Positions 1-11,825 of a stretch of 64,000 nt of DNA are shown here, in pieces (position 1 is the stretch's first letter; each line of letters starts with the position of its first letter). Under the pieces are notes generated by a model that ran no database searches, had not been told where the DNA came from, and was given only the letters and a program-made list of their open reading frames with translations. A program made the translations under genes and the position numbers. The DNA comes from Andrena cerasifolii. Lineage: Eukaryota > Arthropoda > Insecta > Hymenoptera > Andrenidae. The stretch spans positions 7,812,001-7,876,000 of the forward strand of contig NC_135121.1 of NCBI RefSeq assembly GCF_050908995.1. The letters are read 5' to 3'.

Positions 1-459
1 AGGCGGCGCGGCTCGGACGGGAACGCGAGAAGAATAATGCGATGCAAAGTAACGATACCAGGAGGAAACGTTTGAACGCGTGGAACAATGGCCGTGAGAA
101 GAATAGCGTGACACGGCGGAGCTGGGAATTTAAAGGAATAATCTCTGGGAATGTTGGCCGGGGGGAGCGTAAAAGTAATCACATATTTCCTCGGGCTTTG
201 TTAGGAAAATGGCTGGATGGACCGCGAGCATCAGCCGGGTGGGGGAGGACAGATTCTTTTCCCTCGTGTTCCTCTTTGCCCTCGAAAGACTTTTTACTAC
301 GAAGCTGTGACCCTCGGCGGATGGACTTCGGTATAGGGTGGTGGATGGGAGAAGTGGATTAGGAGCTCTAAATTCAGTAGCAACACCTGAAAGTTTACAA
401 ACCGATCCCGTAATCTTCTTAATGAATACCTGAGTAAGTTAGATCATGTCGATGAAGTA

Positions 460-1801
460 CCGTGAACTGGGGGAACATTGGCAGTTACTTAACATGTATT
501 AAAGAAGGAAAAGGACACAAATTTGATGTATTTTGATATAATTGTCTTGTTAAGGGTAATAGGCAGTCGTTCCTGTCTGAAATGAAGGATTTCTGTTTCG
601 ATTAATTACAAAGAAACAAATTGAAACTGAGATTTGCTCTTTGGCATGAAGTTTATTAACATTATAAGCTTTAAAAACTTGATTGTTTAGTAAAAAATAT
701 GCATTATATACGACACTACAGATGGATCATTAAAGAGGCTTTTTAAAAAATTTTCTTTTGTTATGCAGTGATAACTAAGAAACGGAGATTGCAATCGATT
801 CAAAAGAAATTCGAGCATTTGCACAAAATGTGTGGTTTCGGACCAGAACTAATTTAAAGTTAATAAAAACTCTTATTCTTTATGAAAGAAAACTGAAACC
901 CCATTGATGAGGTTTTACCATGCCCCAAGCCCCAAAAGATGAGGTCTAAGTTTATTTTCATAAAGAATAAGAGTTTTCATTAACTTTAATTTAGGTCTGG
1001 TCCGAAATCACACATTTTGTGAAGATGCTCGAATTTGTTTTGAATCGATTGGAACCTCCGTTTTTAAGTAATCACTGCAAAACAAAAGAACTTTTTTTTT
1101 AAAAAGCCTCTTTAATGATCCATCTGTAGCGTCATATGTAATGCATATTTTTGACTAAACAAACAAGTTTTTAAAGCTTATGATGTTAATAAACTTCATG
1201 CCAAAGAACAAGTCTCAGTTTCAATTGGTTTCTTTGTAATTAATTGAAACAGAAATGCATCATTTTAGACAAGAATGACTGCCTACTATCCTTAAGAAAA
1301 ATCGTATTTTTTAATTGCATTTTCCGAAAGTACTATATTTTCTCAATAAAATGCGCTTGGTTTATAGTAAAATTTGCAAAAACGTCAAGCGGCAACCTAT
1401 AGCGTCGCTTTTGCGCAGAAACTTTAACTGCGTTTTTCTCGAATATTTTTTCCTCTTCATTTTTTCCTGATTGCGAGCGATTTGAGGTTCAAAACGACTT
1501 GGAAAAAATTACAGGATGTGTACAACACGTGTCATTTCGGCGCAAACCTCTGATATGATCTGTAAAAATTCGTGATTTTTCAAAATCTACAATTTTGCAA
1601 ATTTTACTATAAACCAAGCGGCATTTTATTGAGAAAAGATAGTACTTGCGTAAAATGCAATAAAAAAATCGATTTTTCGACTGCCTAGTCCCCTTAACTG
1701 TACTATTATGATAGGATACTTAAAGCAAACGTAGAAATGTTCATTTTTATATTACATAGCAAAATCTTTCAAAAACATGCCAATTTTCCCCCAGTTTACG
1801 G
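460..1801. mobile_element. TA-flanked MITE-like element with CCGTAAACTGGGGG ends, hosting a second element
   Basis: The left end CCGTGAACTGGGGGAACATT at 460 is the reverse complement, with few changes, of the right end ...AATTTTCCCCCAGTTTACGG at 1801. Both are flanked by TA, as for Tc1/mariner-type insertions. No open frame for a transposase is present. The outer shell is homologous to the element at 11826-12696; its middle is occupied by the TTAA-bounded foldback at 550-1696. Confidence 0.75.
550..1696. mobile_element. Composite foldback element bounded by TTAAGGG...AGGCAGTCG
   Basis: The terminal motif TTAAGGGTAATAGGCAGTCG at 550 reappears inverted at about 1276-1295 and again inverted at about 1677-1696. 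Two palindromes result. A large one has arms of roughly 370 bp (about 550-920 against 945-1295), and a smaller one pairs 1302-1381 with 1592-1676. TTAA at both outer ends suggests TTAA target duplication. No coding capacity is seen. Confidence 0.7.
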
Positions 1802-3350
1802 TACGAACATTCGGTTCGTTCTCGCTCGAGTTCGAAACGTGAGCAGGATTCAACTCTTCACCATCGACTTTTAGAACACGATCTAGAAACTAACGATAAG
1901 CCACACGGCAGTCTTCCACAGTGTTTAAAAGATTAACGAAACACCGTCGCCACACCACGAATTTTTAATCAGGGGCGCGTTTTGGTACGGACATCCCTTC
2001 GACCAGTCGTTATCCAAGCGTTTATCACTCGCTGATTACGACCGGTAAACATTGAATTATTCCGTGGCCCCGGCTATGGGCTGCCATAAATTACGTTACG
2101 AGCTGGCCACCGTATATATTCGTTGGTCCGAGGCAGCGGCAGCTTGCAACGTGGCTGGCAAAAGGTGGATACTGGCCCGCGGGTTTATCATTATTTATTA
2201 CACGAACAGGGCGAAAGACGCAGGCACGGCTTTCACGGGGGTGCCGGGGAAGTTATTCCAACAGCGGTGCCGTAAAAACGCACGGAGTAAAGGGACACGG
2301 CGGTCCCCAACTTCGCGGAGTTACCGAATCATCCATTTTTCTTCGCCCCGCGGATTTATGGAGCGTTTACGCGGCGGGGATTTTTGGAATAAATTCACCC
2401 GCGACCCGTGCGCTCCTCCGGAACAATATTATCGCGTGCAAACAAAATTCGTGACACAGTTGAGCTTGTATTTAACTAAATTTCGTTTGGAAAATCCGGC
2501 TCGTAGTTAATATCTTCAATGGCTGGCGAGAGCACTTATCACTTTACTTGCACGGGAGGGGCCGCGTAATTATCTTCAGTCTGCTGCCTCGAATTTATCA
2601 AACGGCGGGGTTAAATGGCCACGATTCTCTCCCCGCTGTACCGGGAGGGAGGTAAATCTCTCGGTTTTTAAACGTACCCTTTCAGAATCGCGGGGAAAGC
2701 AGTTCCCATTTATCCTTGAATTATTCCACGAGTCTTCCCGTCAGAACGCTGGCTCAGCGTCGCTCCTTTCGCGCCGGTTTTAAGGATCTCGCGGCGACGG
2801 TCGATCGACAAAGCGACCGCCCAGTTCGCCGGAATAATTCACGCCTAACCGCGAACTTCCTCCAGGATTACAATTTCCTGGTCGTCGTAACGGCACGCTC
2901 TATATCCTCTTGCCATCCGACCGTTCGCCGGAGCCTGATTGCCTCCGACAGTTTCCCCGACGGCGATAGTGACCGTCTTTAAAGCGACTCTCGATTTCCC
3001 GCAACCGTGCGCCGACCCCGTGAATCCTGGGCCCAGCACCTGAATTCAATTTGACGGAACGGTGGTCGACCTTCCCAACAACAGCGTCACCACGACCCTC
3101 GTCTCGTAGGGGCTGTTGCGCGCGACTACTAAAGGGGAACAGCTATGCCTCGGAAAAGAAAATGAAATAACGGTCACAATTGTTGGAAATTTCTCGAAAT
3201 TTTTGGAGATTCTTTGGCATTGAACGGATGTTTCTACAGGTTCCTAGCGTTAGTCCTGTTCACGTCGAAAGAATCGGAAACAGGAATGGATTATTTCTCT
3301 TATTCGAGTGTTTCTCAAATAGGTACTTCAGAATATAACTCGAACTTGAT

Positions 3351-3695
3351 AATATTTAATTATCTTAATACATATATTAAATATACTTAAAGATATTTAA
3401 TATATTAAATATACTTAAAGATATTTAATATATTAAATATACTTAAAGATATTTAATATATTAAATATACTTAAGATATTTAAATATACGTAAAGATATT
3501 TAATATATTAAATATACTTAAGATATTTAAATATACTTAAAGATATTTAATATATTAAATATACTTAAGATATTTAAATATACTTAAAGATATTTAATAT
3601 ATTAAATATTCTTAAGATATTTAAATATATTTAAAGATATTTAATATATTAAATATACTTATAATATTTAAATATACTTAAAGATATTTAATAGA
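3351..3695. repeat. AT-rich tandem array, about 28-bp unit
   Basis: About a dozen copies of a unit close to gatatttaatatattaaat+atacttaaa (28 bp). The later part alternates with shorter variants of about 19 bp (ttaagatatttaaatatac). The unit is itself nearly palindromic (taatatatta), so the array can form cruciforms. Confidence 0.85.
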
Positions 3696-3784
3696 TTCTT
3701 ACCATTAATAAATTTACTTTTGTCCAAGAATATATAATTATATTACTCGTAATAAGCCTCGTTTCGAAAAATTTAATTCTGTAA

Positions 3785-4006
3785 CAACTTGCCCCCACTC
3801 GGGGCACGTTGATACAACATGTCTCGACCTTCAAAATGGCTTGTTTCAAAGTCATGGTTTTCGTTTAATTACATGTGGTAGCGGTCATCGGTAGAGGAAA
3901 GAACGTACTTTAAGTGAGAGTCATTAATAGTATTGAATATGGAATGCGAAAAAAATAAAAAATAAAAAACTGAAAAATGTAACAACTGGCCCCGGTCTCC
4001 CCTAAT
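3785..4006. mobile_element. Solo right end of a GGGGAGACCGGGG-type element
   Basis: AACAACTGGCCCCGGTCTCC followed by CCTA at 3980-4004 is the inverted form of the terminal repeat seen at 28941 and 30010. A related degenerate motif (AACAACTTGCCCCCACTCGG) lies at 3784. The left partner is not visible, so the boundaries are approximate. Confidence 0.55.
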
Positions 4007-4470
4007 AGAATATTACAATGTAACCATATTAAAATAAACAAGTGCTAAGAATGATCAACTAAAAATAATCGCTGCGACCCCCCCAGAAAACATTTCGCGA
4101 CCCACAGCTTGGTAACCGCTGGATTATTTATTCCATTGCAATTTTCACTGTCGAAGTGGCAACGGAACTCGACAAAGGCAGTTTACTATTCTCTGGGAAT
4201 TTAATTTCTTGGAATTCAATATTAGTTATCGACTGTATGGGTAGTGGTACAGTCTGACAGCGCATTGGACTGAAAATGGCACTAGATTCGCGGAAAATTC
4301 TATTCCCTCGTCGAGAGAACTGCGCGCCCCTTTGACGGTTGTCGACGGCGCGGCTTATCCGACGCGTCGAACGTTATCTGAACGTGCTTTATCGGTGGTT
4401 CCGTCTGTTGCGCCGCGGTTTCCTCTGCCACCGGTGCATCTCTCACAGCGCCGATTGTTTGCATTTGCAG

Positions 4471-4587
4471 GAAGATGCGGTCACGGGTCGCCTTGCGAGC
4501 AGCTCTGCTACGAGCTGCACGACGGGATGTACGAGTGCGACTGCAGGGACGGCTACATTCTTCATAAAAATGGATACAGCTGTGCCG
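4471..4587 (+). CDS. Internal exon: EGF-like domain of an extracellular matrix/cell-surface protein
   Basis: This 117-bp exon is preceded by a pyrimidine-rich acceptor (tttgcatttgcag) and followed by a consensus donor (G|gtgagt). It enters and leaves in phase 1, the classic symmetrical phase of EGF modules. The 39-residue product has six cysteines spaced C-x5-C-x3-C-x9-C-x-C-x12-C (CGHGSPC at the start, CDCRDGYILHKNGYSC at the end), which is a complete EGF-like fold. I see no obvious calcium-binding D-x-D/E lead-in. Such domains are secreted, disulfide bonded and mediate protein contacts. It may belong to the same gene as the exons at 31.8 and 34.3 kb, but its phase-1 donor does not match the acceptor phase at 31767, so at least one exon lies between or it is a separate gene. 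An earlier AG at 4448-4449 is a possible alternative acceptor. Confidence 0.82.
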
Positions 4588-6157
4588 GTGAGTCTACCGC
4601 GAAGAGCCTAGCGCTTATCCTTCTTTACGGTACCTCGAGTTTCCACGCTGCACCTTTTCGATTTCCCTGTAGACGAATTTGTTTATTCGACTCCTCGGAT
4701 CCGGACTTGGCGGAACTTTAAGATCCTTGAAGAATTGCCGCTGGTAACTAGTTCACCCTTGTCGGCTGTAAAGGGATGTCGCAAACACTTGAGACACCCA
4801 CAGGTGTCCTGCGCTGTTTGGTTTATGAAATTCTAGGGATAAATCAAACTACAGCTGCAGCTTCGTCTGCTATTCTCTTAGTCTTCCGAAACTCTATGTC
4901 CACTTCGATGGATGCAGGTTTGGAATTCGAAGTAGCTTCTCAACGCCAGTAGGAATTCTTCTTAACCACTACTTTGCATATCCTCGTTCTGTCCATCACT
5001 GGTGCATTATTTAACATCCGCGCTATTACTTCCCCGACTTAATATACCCATTTCCTCGCAAAATAGAAACCCAATAAATACTAAAACCCACTTGACAGAA
5101 CACCTCTTTCCATCCACCAGTCTTCCGCACTCTCACGACCAACACCGACACAACCATGTACACGATCACCAGCCAGAAACGTTTCCACTGGCCAGAGATG
5201 AAGTCCTTTGACCGAGGCACGATCGAAATGTCCGTAACACGGTTCGTGTAGCCGATGGCTGCTCGTAGAAAAAGAACGATGGGGGATACCGTTGCGTGGA
5301 AAATCATATCGCGCCCGGCGCACGAGCGGCAAATTTTTTCGCGTTCATTTTTTTTTTTTTTTTTCTGCACACGGCCATCCCGCTGGCGACGACTTCCTCG
5401 CCACAGGCGCAGCCTGCTCGACATATCCTAGTGGGGGAGGAAGAACGGACCTTGGGGTCCGTTCGAGCGCGATAAACGCTGCGATCCGACGTTCAATTTC
5501 CACGCGAGCCTCCGCCCCGTCCCCGAGACACTTTCCTCGTGTTCCCCGTCTTTTTTTCCGTTCGCTTATCCCGGATGGCTGGGATTCAATCTTAACCGAG
5601 CGTCCCGTCGATCCCGTCAAAATCACTATGTTCCTGGCGCTGAAGCCTCGGCGAAACGGGCTGCTACGTCCCTGGAAATTGCCTTCAGCATGTCCCAATG
5701 ACGGGCATAAAATTCTCCACCTGAAGAACACAATTACGCGTTGTTTTATCCTGGGCATTAGATGCTCGAGGTAGACCTGACGTTCTCAACTACTACGCGT
5801 GGATGAAAATATCATGGAATTGGAGTTTACCAGATAAAGAAGGTTTTAGGGTAAAGTAGGAGAATTTGTCAAAAGTAGGAGAATTTGTTTTTTTTTTTAA
5901 TGAAACTGGTATGAGGGAACGAAGGAACTAATGCGTAATCATATTTACTTAGTCAAATGTAGAAAAATCCAATTGTTTTGCAATTATAGTAAAAGAACTG
6001 AAATGAGTGAAAATCGGGCTTCGAAAAAATGGGTCCTAATATGGAACACCTAGGAAATTTGTAAGGAAAACTCAAAAATCTTTACTTTGTTTTTACTGAA
6101 AATGAAGATTTATTAAGTAGAAGATAGAAGTAAATAAATGTACATCATTTTTTTAAT

Positions 6158-6310
6158 TTATTCCTGCTTTCTGCGGCTCCTACACGTTGGGCACGTGAAT
6201 AATACGTCGGAAGCCCCACATTTTTCTTGTGCCCGCTGAAAGCAGCGAATACATTGGCTCTACTTTTTATTTTCATTATTCTTATAATTACCATCGCAAA
6301 ATACGCATTC
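6158..6310 (-). pseudogene. Decayed pogo/Tigger-like transposase C-terminus (PHD-like zinc finger)
   Basis: On the minus strand one frame reads C-V-F-C, then a stop codon, then SQCIRCFQRAQEKCG and LFTCPTCRSRRKQE followed by a terminal stop. The spacing of the cysteine pairs (CxxC, CxxC-x4-[H/Q]-x2-C, CxxC) is that of the PHD-like tail found on many insect DDE (pogo/Tigger) transposases. The conserved His position is Gln here. One in-frame TAG lies just before the second cysteine pair and a further stop (TAA) occurs upstream, so this is a dead fragment. A nearby repeated motif (gtaggagaatttg at about 5857 and 5876) may be part of the element's end. Confidence 0.55.
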
Positions 6311-6614
6311 CGCATCATGTTACTCGATATGTTCCATATTACGTACACACATGTTCCGACAAGAAATTAAGAATTACACTAAGAAGAACTTTATTGGTAA
6401 ATTATTGTTGAATAATCAAGAACACACATATTTAATGATAAATCATATCAAAATAATACTTTGTAACATACCTTCACTACAATATTTAACTGTTTTATGC
6501 ACTTTTCAGAAACTTTTACATCCCACGAAAAATATAAACGTTTCTCTTTCAATAATGGATGCCCGACTGACGATCAATTGTCAGTATCATCGTCTATTGT
6601 GTCTAGGGATCTAG

Positions 6615-6989
6615 CCCAGTAGCACAAAATATTGAATGTACATACATCCAATATTAAAAAGAGGTTCAATCTCTTTTTGATATTTAAATATACATACAAT
6701 ATTTATTCTAGATTATAGAAGCAAATATTTTTCCAAATATACTGCAAATATTCATTTTATATTATGAAAAAAAATTTCAAATATAAAGTAAATATTTATT
6801 TAATATTGGAAACATTTTTTTATATTCCACGATTATTTAGTTCATATTTTCTAAACATTTATTTCACATTTTTAGTATGTGTATATAATATTTGGAATCA
6901 ACATTTTTTTCATATTAAAAAGTGTGGCTAAAAAAATATTATTTTAATATTCGGAAAAAATATTTCACCAATATTTTGCGCTACTAGGG
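6615..6989. mobile_element. AT-rich MITE with CCC(T)AGTAGCRCAAAATATTG inverted ends
   Basis: The left end CCCAGTAGCACAAAATATTG (6615-6634) matches the reverse complement of the right end CAATATTTTGCGCTACTAGGG (about 6969-6989). The interior is about 80% A+T and consists of degenerate inverted ATATT words, with a small hairpin (AAAAAGAG...CTCTTTTT near 6656-6679). No target duplication could be fixed. Confidence 0.7.
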
Positions 6990-8384
6990 AGCATACACGA
7001 TTGCCTGAAGAGTTCGTTACATCTTTATCGAAATTTTACGAAGTTCCATATTACCTGCCTTCACCTTACCAGTGCGATTTTTAATTTGATTTACGAAGTT
7101 CGAAGATTTGGAGCTCTGAGTATCTAGATGTCTTTGATGAAACCATTACTGGATGTAAGGAGAGTAACTTGCCCGGCCCGATGTGACCAATATAGTGGCG
7201 AAGGCGCTGAGCACGAGACGTTTCGCCGTTTCCCGAGGAAACCCGCCTCCTTCCTAGGTCCGTCGTTGGAATCAAGCGTCCTCTGAACTCTCTTTTTTTA
7301 TTCATGCTCGAAGCGACGCCGCTTATGCCACTTATTAATAATAGCTTCTAAGGCTCGGCGCTCGGCTTGCAGTTCTTAAACGTCACGGCTCGTTGAGCGC
7401 AATTTTGCGCGATCTTAATCGTGCACAAAGGGGCCGTCGCTTGCAAAGTAAATCGTAAATGATGCTTAACAGCATTCACCGATGCAAAAACACCTTGTTT
7501 GACGCGCAGCAGCAGTCGTCGAGTTCTGCTCGCTGTGTACCTACTTCTTGCTCCTTGTCCGTCCTCCCGTTCCTCCGCCGGAAGAACGGATCCCTCGCGG
7601 AGAAACGAGTCAAAGGAGCGTCGCGTTGCGCGCAACGGCGGCGCCGAACTTTGACGGGAGCTTGTTCGCGCGTGAATTGCATCAAGCTCGCGCTTGGACC
7701 GTTTCGCGCGCGGTTGAAAGACCGGCGTCCGCCTCGCCGCGCTCCCAGGGCTTCGGCAACTTATCGGAAGTAGTTACACGCGGCGCGTCATCGGGATCTC
7801 TGATACACGGAGAGGCGATGCTCGCTCGGATCGAAAACACCAACCACCACCCTCCTCCCCCGTAGATGACGGCAGGCTCGCGAGAAGTTCGCCGGGTTAA
7901 GTCCCGCAACGGGCTCGCTCGCTCGGAAATAAAGTAACGGAGTTCGGTGCGGAACTGCTACCGTGGAATCTCTGCTTAACCAGGACGCTCGCGGGGTATT
8001 GTTGAAAAAAACCGGGCTATTTAACTTTGCTGCCAGTTGGACGAAGTTCGGAGGCTTTAGCTTCGTCGTCTGAATTCCAGTAAGTTTCGCTTTTATAGTT
8101 TCGATCGGGGACTCGGCGAAGACGAAGGGAATTATTGATAGTTGTCTCGGTTCGGTGGTATTACATCGGTAACTTTGCTTTTCCAACAGTTCTGTGTAAC
8201 TTTTACCTCTTCGGATTGTGGACTGATGCACTTTTTTTCCAAGTTCCGAGGTGACATCGGGTCGACTTCCATTTTGACAATTCGGTATTGTTGGGGTGGC
8301 TGAGGGTTAGCGGGGAATTGAGTCGACAGAGATAAAACAAATACTTTAATTAATAAGAATGCGGTTTACTTGTGCGGACACGTA

Positions 8385-8780
8385 GGGGAGACCGGGGTAA
8401 AGTGAACCTCGGGGTAAAATGAGCTTCCTTAATTTGTTCTTTAACAATAGAATATATTTACAAACTTTGGTGACGTAATAAATGTATGTAATATAAGAAT
8501 GATAATTATGCGCATTCAGATATCGAAAAATGTAAATTCATTTAAAAAATTAGAAATTAATTTTTAGAGACTTCCGTTTGGTTTTCTTTTCCATTTATCT
8601 TTCCGGATAAATGAGTCATAAAGTGTCATTTGAATTCCAAATTTTTTCAGCGTGTTTAAAACGAGCTTATAAACATACACGTACACGCATTTGCGAAAAC
8701 ATTAAACCTAACATTATTAAAGAATTAATTTTCCACTGAGTACATATTCGGGGTAAAGTGACCGGGGTAAACTGAGTTGC
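8385..8780. mobile_element. Degenerate element with GGGGAGACCGGGGTAAAGTGA end
   Basis: TAGGGGAGACCGGGGTAAAG opens the block and CGGGGTAAAGTGACCGGGGTAAACTGAG closes it near 8751-8775, so the motif recurs several times. It is a relative of the GGGGAGACCGGGG ends elsewhere in the window. The right terminus is not in clean inverted form, suggesting truncation. Confidence 0.45.
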
Positions 8781-8835
8781 AAGTGGCTGCTAAGAACCGA
8801 TGCGCAAGTGATGTGCGCACGAGGTAACTAACCCC

Positions 8836-9003
8836 TTAAGCGCTCAGGTGCCTATGAAGCGATTTCAATGAAATTCTGTGTGAAAAATATCACAGATATC
8901 ATTCCTAGAAGAATACTTTGCAAAACTTCCATTCGTTAACTATTTATTTACGTTTTTATTAGCTTAGGGTGTGTTTGTACCCCTGTCCACAGAGTGAAGG
9001 TTC
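8836..9003. mobile_element. Truncated piggyBac-like terminal segment (copy of 62702-62903)
   Basis: From TTAAGCGCTCAGGTGCC to GTACCCCTGTCCACAGAGTG+AAGG this segment aligns, with small deletions, to the right end of the piggyBac-like element at 61730-62903. The final TTAA is TTCA here. No matching left end is seen nearby. Confidence 0.6.
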
Positions 9004-10748
9004 AGACTCCTCTGTTCCTACAACCACCTTCGCTCCATACGTTTACTTGTTCCACTTGCTTCCCCAATTTCTGCAATCCGACACAGTCCACGGAGTCCAG
9101 GGAGTCCACCTCTCTGAAGGTCGGTTACGTAAAAGCGTCCTCGTGTTGCCTCGCACCCCGAGAACGTTTCTCCTCACCGGGGTGGATGGAAAGATGGATC
9201 ATAGGTGTAGTCGGCGGCCTGGCGTCGAAAGGCATTCGAATCTGTCTCGTGTGCAACGGCACACGCGTCAAGCTTTGACAGGCGATCGTTTCAGCGCAAA
9301 AAGCACACGTAGCTCACACACGCGCTGCCCCTTTTGCCGCCTCGGCTGCATTTTCCCGTTCATCGCGCCACGTACCGCTCGCATTGAAATAGCTGTGCAT
9401 CAGCCGTTTACACGACGGGAATATGGGATGCCATTGAAACTTGCACGCGACGGCAAGATTATCGGAAAACCGTTTGTCGTGCATAAAAGGAGAACGAGAC
9501 GCCGCGTTACCTGGCGCCTGGCGAAAGTGGTAGTTGGATCCTGTTCGCTGCCTCATTAGCTGGATCAAGCCGTACGAAGATACCGTAGCCAATTTACGCC
9601 CGCATTATCGTTTCGATCAACGATATCCCGCTTCTATATTCCTCGGAGCCCTTCATGCCGCAGAGAGAGGTGTTCCGACGTTGTTCGCGGTGAAGCGAGC
9701 TTGCTCGGTCAAGCAGCTCGTCCATTCGAATTTCCCACTGAAATCTTGTCGCCGCTTCCTCGCCCATGCGGCAAAGTTACCGGAGACCGAAACCGCCCGA
9801 CCCGTCAATAGCCGCAACTCGGAGTCGTCGCGGACCAGTTATCGAGCGAGAAGATGGAGCCTGGACAATGAGCCACTTTGCTGTTCACCGTTCGAGACGC
9901 TCGAGGGTGGTGGCAGCGACGCAGCGTCGTCGGGAGAGGGTTTTCGAGTGCCGGCTCGTCTGTGCAATGTCAAAAGTCGATTTCAAACGCGACGTGCTAA
10001 CGCGCGTCGCTCGGTTAACGCCGTGGCGGCCGAGACGACGACGCGGGGCGAAAGGAGGACGAAAATGGAAAAACAGAAGCGCGACAGCTGCTAATGAGAG
10101 CACATTGTCCCGATGTTGCGCTACGCTGCGCCGGACCACTCGACGAGACCTGTGCACGGCGATGCAGTCGGCGCACACAATGGAACGGCGCACGGTGGCT
10201 CGTGGAACGTGGGTCCCTGGCTCTGGCACCTCTTGGCCTCTCCACAGGGCTGTGTTGGTCCATTTGCCGTCCCCGCTGGACCTCCACGGGTGTTATTAAC
10301 GTACGTTTGCGAGGCACGACGGTGTTTTTAACAACGCCATCGCAGCGCCCCGTGCATTTACGCGGTCGATCCGCGCGCGGATGTCTGAGGGCGGAAAGGG
10401 GCTCGCTGCTGGGATGGAATAATTCTGTGAGGGTATGACGTAGCTCTGCTGGGAATTTTGAAGATGTAACCGAGGAGGTCTGTGGTTAGATGGAATGGTC
10501 GTTTGGTGGCGCGAGGGTTCGTGTGCAATTGGAGTTACTTGGCAGTAGTAGTTGTGGTTAGTAAATGAATATTATTCGCGACGTAAAAAGATCGATGAGT
10601 GGATGGCAGTTCTAGAGAATAGTCCCTAATCAACCCACTCAAAATCTGCGACGCTATAAACTATAGATATGCCCCTACAGCATGTTACATACGTCTAATT
10701 CATGCAGCAGCCTCTCTCGAGTAACTTGGCTCCTGGAGTCAGGTCTAA

Positions 10749-10892
10749 GGGTACGTTTATGTTGAAGCTGCGATAAACGATCAGGGGGACGATAAGAGCG
10801 AGATGACTATATAGATGACCAACGATAAAAGCGTCGAGAAAGAAATATTTCTCTTTCTTCGCTATTATCGCAATACCAACATAAACGTACCC
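10749..10892. mobile_element. PIF/Harbinger-type MITE, 144 bp, TAA target duplication
   Basis: The perfect 16-bp inverted ends GGGTACGTTTATGTTG and CAACATAAACGTACCC are flanked on both sides by TAA (10746-10748 and 10893-10895). A short perfect terminal repeat with a 3-bp TAA duplication is the PIF/Harbinger signature. The interior is non-coding. Confidence 0.75.
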
Positions 10893-11825
10893 TAAGTCCT
10901 ACCTGGAAAGTAGAGGCGAGATTTTGGAGCTTTATCGCCAGCCCAATCCATGGGCATAATCTCAGAACAGCGTCTGAAGGACGTGCCTCAGAACCAGCCC
11001 ACTAATTTCGTCGGTTGCGACTTAATCTAGATCGATTCACGGCTCCAGCCAGAGCCCGTGGACTGCTGCCGTTCATGGATGGCTGATTAAATAAGTCGAT
11101 CGCAGGACACTGGTGAAGCTATGGAAATGAATTCGATAAGATGGGTCTTATTTCATTCATTGTCCCAGTTTGTAAGTGGAACCGGTGGATAGCGACCAAG
11201 CGCGAAGTAGATTGATCCCATCAACGTCAGACATCAGATTCGTCACAATGCCGAGATGGGGATCGCGGGTATTCTTTATGTAGGTTAATTGGAGGCAATC
11301 TTTGAGCAGAGTGGCGCAAACGAGCTCGATGGACCCCCCTCGCCGTCTCCGGCGAATGGCGAGTGCCAATTAAGTCTGTTTGAATACGAAAGAAACTTCT
11401 ATCCGGGCGCAGCATTTTGGATCCCAACAACTTGACGCGATTGAAGTCCCGAGGAAGTCCGACGGGCGGGATCGGACGCGACTGAATTTAGGGGCGGCGC
11501 GGATTGAAGTTGCCGAAGAAAAGCGCAACAAGGGGCACTTGAACAATTCAACATCGTCACTGTTGGGATTCACTTGAAGTTCCGCGAGCTGGTCGAGGAT
11601 ATCGGGGACGCTGACTTCGAAGCCCCGACGAGATTCCACTTTCTTTATTGGATTGCGCAATTACATTATCCGACAGGCTTGGTTGTCGTGCGATTAAGTC
11701 AGGCTTGGTGGTCGTTGGCCAAAAATTGGATGACAGGGGCTAGATCGGTGAAGTGACAGTAGACTCAGCTGCTTTGTTCGAGAAATGATAGTTCTCGCAA
11801 CGAACGATGGTATTACTCAACGGTA

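Larger units (their letters stand above)
1..4470. other. Non-coding DNA upstream of the EGF exon
   Basis: Apart from the TE nest at 460-1801, the AT-rich array at 3351-3695 and the element end at 3785-4006, I see no coding evidence. The stretch 1804-3350 is moderately GC-rich with several long open frames (for example 2052-2510), but these lack splice signals, start context or recognisable motifs. If the gene runs through here it is intron; no upstream exon, promoter or signal-peptide exon was identified. Confidence 0.5.

Noticed and set aside
2052..2510. 152-codon + strand frame
   Set aside because: No homology signal, no splice context.
9534..10438. Overlapping long frames on both strands
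   Set aside because: Stop-poor because of high GC; no family motif, no codon preference for one frame.
11157..11660. Two minus-strand frames in register separated by one stop (looks like a broken gene)
   Set aside because: No recognisable family; competing frames of similar quality on the other strand.
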